Assembly: GCA_025935475.1 (NCBI GenBank) | Contig: JAICVE010000111.1 | Span: 1 to 8,359 of the forward strand | DNA: 8,359 nt | Source: Nitrospira sp. | GTDB lineage: Bacteria; Nitrospirota; Nitrospiria; Nitrospirales; Nitrospiraceae | Direction: 5' to 3' | Shown here: positions 5,764-8,359 of the stretch, piece after piece | How the letters are laid out: each line of letters starts with the position of its first letter | How positions within the stretch are numbered: position 1 is the first letter of the stretch | The notes under the pieces: generated by a model | What the model was told of the DNA's origin: nothing | Databases searched by the model: none | Seen by the model: the letters and a program-made list of their open reading frames with translations, nothing else | Position numbers and translations under genes: made by a program

Positions 5764-6096
5764 TCACTTTTTCTTGTGCGGCTTGCCAGCCGGCTTGGCC
5801 TTCGGAGGGTGTTTTGGCTTCGCCTTGACCGACGAGGCGACGGGCTTCTTCTGAGAGGATTTCCGCGAAAAGGCGCCTTTCGAGGCAGCCTTGGCTTGTG
5901 CCACCTCCGCTTGAAGCTTGTGGGTACCGGCCGTGCGATTGAGCTTCGTCACCATTTCATTGTTGTACACGCGTACCTGATATAGTTCGAAGAGCTTGGC
6001 GACCGCCTTCTGATCGCCCTTTTTGGCGGCGTTCAGAAGACGCCGGCGCTGATTCATCTCTTCTTCTTCGGTGTGAGATGCGGCCCGTCGTTCCAT
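5764..6096 (-). CDS. small basic protein with Lys/Pro/Ala-rich tail, unknown function
   Basis: This is a 110-residue protein in two parts. The N-terminal half has an acidic patch TEEEE (9-13) followed by a predicted helical pair, NQRRRLLNAAKKGDQKAVAK (15-34) and LFELYQ, which resembles generic two-helix repeats such as ankyrin-like units. The C-terminal part (about 72-110) is low-complexity and strongly basic (KPHKKK at the end, with repeated AKP/PPK steps), similar in style to bacterial histone-H1-like or other nucleic-acid-binding tails. There are no cysteines or membrane segments. The ATG at 6096 is supported by AAGGGG about 5 bases upstream; a later ATG at residue 14 is possible. It converges on the ClpS-like gene with two bases between. 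Nucleic-acid binding is inference from composition only. Confidence 0.75.
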   Translation of the reverse strand: MERRAASHTEEEEMNQRRRLLNAAKKGDQKAVAKLFELYQVRVYNNEMVTKLNRTAGTHKLQAEVAQAKAASKGAFSRKSSQKKPVASSVKAKPKHPPKAKPAGKPHKKK

Positions 6097-6167
6097 GCCA
6101 ACCCCTTTGCCAAGTCTCGATGCGCAATCTCCGCTCCATCAGTGGACGGCAGGAGAAAAATTGCCGA

Positions 6168-6195
6168 ACTATATCAGAATCGGCGGCGATTTGAA
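6168..6195 (-). promoter_or_regulatory. possible promoter of the basic-tail gene
   Basis: On the minus strand, TATAGT (6168-6173; 5 of 6) is preceded after 16 bases by a weak TTCAAA (6190-6195). The predicted leader of about 65 bases contains the AAGGGG ribosome site. Confidence 0.35.
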
Positions 6196-6201
6196 AATGC
6201 C

Positions 6202-6217
6202 GCCCGCCTCGGCGGGC
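6202..6217. promoter_or_regulatory. perfect GC palindrome between divergent promoters
   Basis: GCCCGCCTCGGCGGGC is a 7-bp perfect inverted repeat around a two-base centre. It lies just upstream of both the leftward promoter (6168-6195) and the rightward promoter (6235-6264). As RNA it would form a very stable hairpin. On the minus strand it is followed by GGCATTTTC, which is terminator-like, but no known gene reads into it from that side. An operator or a bidirectional insulator is equally possible. Confidence 0.4.
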
Positions 6218-6234
6218 CCGATGGTTTCTCCCCG

Positions 6235-6264
6235 TTGAGGCGCGGAAAACGCCACAGGTATAAT
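6235..6264 (+). promoter_or_regulatory. strong sigma-70 promoter of the DUF3386-DUF5069 operon
   Basis: TTGAGG (6235-6240), 18 bases, then a perfect TATAAT (6259-6264). The expected start is near 6271, giving a leader of about 35 bases. That leader carries AAGGAG (6293-6298) 7 bases before the ATG at 6306. This is the best promoter and ribosome-site combination in the window. Confidence 0.75.
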
Positions 6265-6305
6265 TGGTCGTTGCTCTGACCTCTATCATATGAAGGAGAT
6301 TCATC

Positions 6306-6980
6306 ATGAAGACACACACCCCCGAACAGGCGACCGTTGCCGATGACCCGAAAGCACGCGAAGCGCTCCGCCTCGCCTTCGAGAATACCGCCCGCTGGCC
6401 GCAGGGATTCAAAGGCTTCACCGCGGAACTGACGGTCAACATCAACGGAAAGGAATTTCACGGCCCTGTGACGGTGAAAGGCCCTCGTGAGGTATCCGTT
6501 CAGTTGAGCGACGGTGAGGTGCAAAAATGGGCCCAGGATCAGCTCGCCATGATCGCCGTTCACCGCGGGCCGCGCACGTTCGACGAATCCGACGGCAAGT
6601 ACACGCTCACCATGGAAGAGGACGGTCATCCGCTGGGAGCCAGGCTGGACATTCACGGCTCGCACTCCTTTTACCGTGTAAAAGACCATCGCATTACCCA
6701 GATCAATCGGACCATGTCGCATCCCAACATGGCGCCCTTTGCCTTTACGATCAACGTTGAGGAGAGCGCCATCACGCAAGACAAGAAACATCTCACGACG
6801 AAGTACACCGTGTATTATTTTTCGCCCGAAGACGGGAAGCTGAAAAACGTCGAGAGCTTCACCGACACCCACGCGCGCGTAGGCGCCGCTGATCTCCCGG
6901 CCACCCGGCGCATCATCGCGTTCGAGAACGGCGGCGTGGTTGTGAAAAGTTTCGCCCTGACCCGCCATCAATTGCTGTGA
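6306..6980 (+). CDS. DUF3386 family protein
   Basis: This 224-residue soluble protein resembles the DUF3386 family, known mainly from cyanobacteria and plant plastids and without an assigned biochemical role. Recognisable stretches are AREALRLAFENTARWPQGFKG (18-38), FTAELTVNINGKEFHGPVTV (38-57), VQKWAQDQLAMIAVHRGPR (72-90) followed by TFDES, and STHYT-like LTTKYTVYYFSPEDGKLKNV (163-182). FTDTHARVGAADLPATRRII (185-204) comes near the end. The alternating beta-rich pattern suggests a lipocalin- or START-like barrel, but that is inference. There is no signal peptide, cysteine or membrane segment, so it is probably cytoplasmic. The start is firm: perfect AAGGAG at 7 bases, with a consensus-like promoter upstream. 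It is the first gene of a two-gene operon with the DUF5069 gene, which begins 8 bases after its stop. Confidence 0.88.
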   Translation: MKTHTPEQATVADDPKAREALRLAFENTARWPQGFKGFTAELTVNINGKEFHGPVTVKGPREVSVQLSDGEVQKWAQDQLAMIAVHRGPRTFDESDGKYTLTMEEDGHPLGARLDIHGSHSFYRVKDHRITQINRTMSHPNMAPFAFTINVEESAITQDKKHLTTKYTVYYFSPEDGKLKNVESFTDTHARVGAADLPATRRIIAFENGGVVVKSFALTRHQLL

Positions 6981-6988
6981 GATCCGCT

Positions 6989-7417
6989 ATGGACATCCGA
7001 AAACACTTTCCACGCAGCATGCGCACGACGCTGGCGGGCTACGTCCATTTGGCGCGGATGATCGATAAGTGCCGGGCCGTCCTGGCGGGTACGGAAGGAG
7101 AATACATTTACCCCTGTCCGATGGATGTGCGTCTGATGGACTTTGCCGGGATTACCAGTGAACAATTCACCGCCGCGGTGAAAGCGCATCCGACCGACGA
7201 AGGCGTCGAAACCTGGTTCCGGCAGACCGCAAGGTCGCATCCGGCCGCCGACATCGAGGCGTGGAACAGCGAGCTCTTGTCGCGCGGACCTAGTTCTCCG
7301 GAAAGCGCCGAGCGATTCAAGACATACCGCGATGCCGCCGATCCTTCGAGGATCGACATTACTGCATGGGCCGATCTTCAAGATCTCGAGGAAGACCGCA
7401 GCGTCCCGCGGCGTTAA
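6989..7417 (+). CDS. DUF5069 domain protein
   Basis: This 142-residue soluble protein matches the DUF5069 family, whose function is unknown. Characteristic parts are the N-terminal RKHFPRSMRTTLAGYVHLAR (4-23) with MIDKCRAVLAG (24-34), then EGEYIYPCPMDVRLMDFAGI (36-55) and the helical SEQFTAAVKAHPTDEGVETW (57-76). Cysteines C28 and C43 lie in the conserved core. The C-terminal third is charged and probably variable between members. The start could be GTG 6977, which overlaps the previous stop. ATG 6989 is preferred because it gives the usual family N-terminus (MDIRKHFP) and has a weak GAG spaced upstream. It is co-transcribed with the DUF3386 gene and converges with the TPM gene across a 144-base gap. 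Confidence 0.87.
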   Translation: MDIRKHFPRSMRTTLAGYVHLARMIDKCRAVLAGTEGEYIYPCPMDVRLMDFAGITSEQFTAAVKAHPTDEGVETWFRQTARSHPAADIEAWNSELLSRGPSSPESAERFKTYRDAADPSRIDITAWADLQDLEEDRSVPRR

Positions 7418-7524
7418 CTCAGCGGAAAAGAGCAGCGATCAACACGCCCACAACTGGCCTGAGAGAGCAGGTTAGGTCGAACAAGTGCAATGAGAAATAC
7501 AGAAATGCGCTGAGGAAAATCGTC

Positions 7525-7554
7525 GAGGCACTACAGCACCGGTATCGCGGCCTC
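7525..7554 (-). terminator. weak terminator candidate after the TPM gene
   Basis: On the minus strand, GAGGC and GCCTC can pair around a 20-base loop that itself contains the palindrome ACCGGT, followed by GACGATTTT. The stem is short and the T run is only four bases, so this is a low-confidence call. The rest of the convergent gap 7418-7524 shows no stronger hairpin for either strand. Confidence 0.2.
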
Positions 7555-7561
7555 TGCTTGG

Positions 7562-8290
7562 TTATCGGTACCCTTCTCCGCTCGTGCTCCCGCCGAAGCC
7601 GCCCCAGTTTCCGCCGAAGCCGCCTTGCCCTGTTCCCCAGTACTCGCCGCGTTGAATCCGGCGATAGGGATGACGCAGGTCGGGCCGGCTGATCCACCAG
7701 AAGAAGGCGATGGCACCGATGCTGGTGAACAGCGTGATCCAGAATCCGATGCCTTTATAATGCGTTCGCGACGGACTTCCGACACGGACGTTCTGGCTGT
7801 GAGAAGCCAACGCGACCGCCGTGCGATACAGCCCTTCGCCGAAATGGCCGCGCTCAATCGAGGGGTGCAGGTATTCGCTGCCGATTTGGCTCATGACCGG
7901 CGGCGTGATCACCGGCAGCATCTGTCGACCAAGTGTCAGAGCGGCTTGCCGCTCCTCCACCGCGAGCAGCACAAGGATACCGTGCTCTTGTTGCGCCGAC
8001 CCGATGCCCCATTTCTCGTAGATGGCCGTCGCATAGTCGTTGGCGGATCGAAACGGTTTCACACTAGGCACGGTCACGACGACCATCTCCACCCCAGTCT
8101 TCCGTTCCAGATCCTGCGCCACAGAACGGATTCGTGCCCGCCACTCCTCTTCGAGGACCTTCGCGTGGTCACTGACATAGCCCATGGGATCGGGCAACTT
8201 GGCGGTAGGGCGCTCGTAGGGACTCGCCGTCGACGACGACGGATTGGCCGCCAGGATGCAGACGATGAGGAGCGTCAGGTACCGGCTCAT
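7562..8290 (-). CDS. secreted TPM-domain protein with C-terminal membrane anchor
   Basis: This 242-residue protein has a signal peptide (MSRYLTLLIVCILAAN, cleavage near 20-23) followed by a TPM domain (about 34-170). Landmarks are PMGYVSDHAKVL (35-46), TGVEMVVVTVPS (65-76), ANDYATAIYEKWGIG (83-97) and GILVLLAVEERQAALTLGRQ (104-123). A single transmembrane helix follows (about 182-200, GFWITLFTSIGAIAFFWW). The tail is glycine-rich (GGFGGNWGGFGGSTSGEGYR, 223-242), with an exact 14-bp DNA repeat at 7590-7603 and 7611-7624 encoding GGFGG twice. TPM proteins are named after TLP18.3, Psb32 and MOLO-1; phosphatase activity has been reported for plant TLP18.3, but bacterial roles are mostly unknown. 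The domain should face the periplasm. The ATG overlaps the stop of an upstream gene (ATGA), with GGAGG 10 bases before it, so the two are an operon. Confidence 0.9.
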   Translation of the reverse strand: MSRYLTLLIVCILAANPSSSTASPYERPTAKLPDPMGYVSDHAKVLEEEWRARIRSVAQDLERKTGVEMVVVTVPSVKPFRSANDYATAIYEKWGIGSAQQEHGILVLLAVEERQAALTLGRQMLPVITPPVMSQIGSEYLHPSIERGHFGEGLYRTAVALASHSQNVRVGSPSRTHYKGIGFWITLFTSIGAIAFFWWISRPDLRHPYRRIQRGEYWGTGQGGFGGNWGGFGGSTSGEGYR

Positions 8291-8359
8291 CGGTGGAGGG
8301 CCTCCGAGAGCATGGTCGTCGCCTTCAAATAGCGATCAAATACGCGTGGGACTTCCGAA
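8287..8359 (-). CDS. 3' end of an unidentified gene upstream of the TPM gene
   Basis: An open frame on the minus strand runs from the window edge to a TGA at 8287-8289. It encodes a C-terminus ending VFDRYLKATTMLSEALHR. The stop overlaps the ATG of the TPM gene by an ATGA junction, which is the strongest reason to accept it. The 24 visible codons are protein-like but too short to name. TPM genes are often next to lemA or a second TPM gene, so either is a reasonable guess, though the visible tail does not prove it. Confidence 0.6.
   Translation of the reverse strand, partial: SEVPRVFDRYLKATTMLSEALHR

Noticed and set aside
7418..7514. 7-bp inverted repeat CTCAGCG/CGCTGAG about 83 bases apart, resembling ends of a small insert
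   Set aside because: A 7-bp pair within 100 bases is expected by chance fairly often. There is no target duplication and no transposase.
7419..7560. Minus-strand open frame with a hydrophobic C-terminal stretch (IFLSAFLYFSLHLFDL) between the DUF5069 and TPM genes
   Set aside because: Upstream of this stretch the frame is the shadow of the TPM gene. Within the gap itself the only normal start (a TTG) would leave about 20 residues, with no ribosome site. It may be a decayed remnant but cannot be supported as a gene.
7590..7624. Direct repeat of 14 bp, considered as a tandem repeat or CRISPR-like element
   Set aside because: It is explained by the repeated GGFGG codons in the glycine-rich tail of the TPM protein; there are only two copies.

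Overview
The window is about 8.4 kb of GC-rich bacterial chromosome. It carries twelve complete protein genes and two more cut by the window edges. The mix suggests Nitrospirota, probably a Nitrospira-like organism: a SUMF1-fold protein, an FmdB zinc ribbon, HemW, a CaxA-type exchanger, a DUF3386 protein next to a DUF5069 protein, a TPM-domain protein and many lone conserved hypotheticals. That placement is inference from gene content; no rRNA or other phylogenetic marker is present. I see no tRNA, rRNA, CRISPR array, insertion sequence, prophage gene or toxin-antitoxin pair.

Left part (1-2408). A SUMF1/FGE-sulfatase-fold gene enters from the left edge and converges with a three-gene leftward operon. 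That operon is fmdB-type zinc ribbon (1846-2067), a 106-residue unknown (1524-1844) and a secreted unknown (845-1504). It has its own promoter and is packed tightly, with one base between the first two genes. Diverging from it, a 90-residue acidic unknown (2136-2408) overlaps hemW (2405-3538) by an ATGA junction.

Middle (3539-5761). A four-helix membrane protein (3546-3905, minus) diverges from a 66-residue hydrophilic protein (4017-4217, plus). Next come a Ca2+/H+ exchanger (4247-5326, minus) and, divergent from it, a ClpS-like adaptor (5465-5761, plus). The membrane protein, the exchanger and the ClpS-like gene share a striking start layout: no Shine-Dalgarno, a -10-like hexamer ending exactly 8 bases before ATG, and a CGCC-containing stretch between. 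This suggests leaderless transcripts.

Right part (5762-8359). A Lys/Pro/Ala-tailed protein (5764-6096, minus) diverges from a DUF3386-DUF5069 operon (6306-7417, plus). The operon has a near-consensus sigma-70 promoter and a perfect Shine-Dalgarno. A perfect GC-rich palindrome lies between the two divergent promoters. Convergent to the operon is a secreted, membrane-anchored TPM-domain protein (7562-8290, minus), whose start overlaps the end of an unidentified gene running off the right edge.

This looks like ordinary core and housekeeping chromosome, not an accessory island. I found no convincing new multi-gene system. The items most worth a second look are the shared leaderless-start pattern, the altered N-degron pocket of the ClpS-like protein, and the DUF3386-DUF5069 pair.
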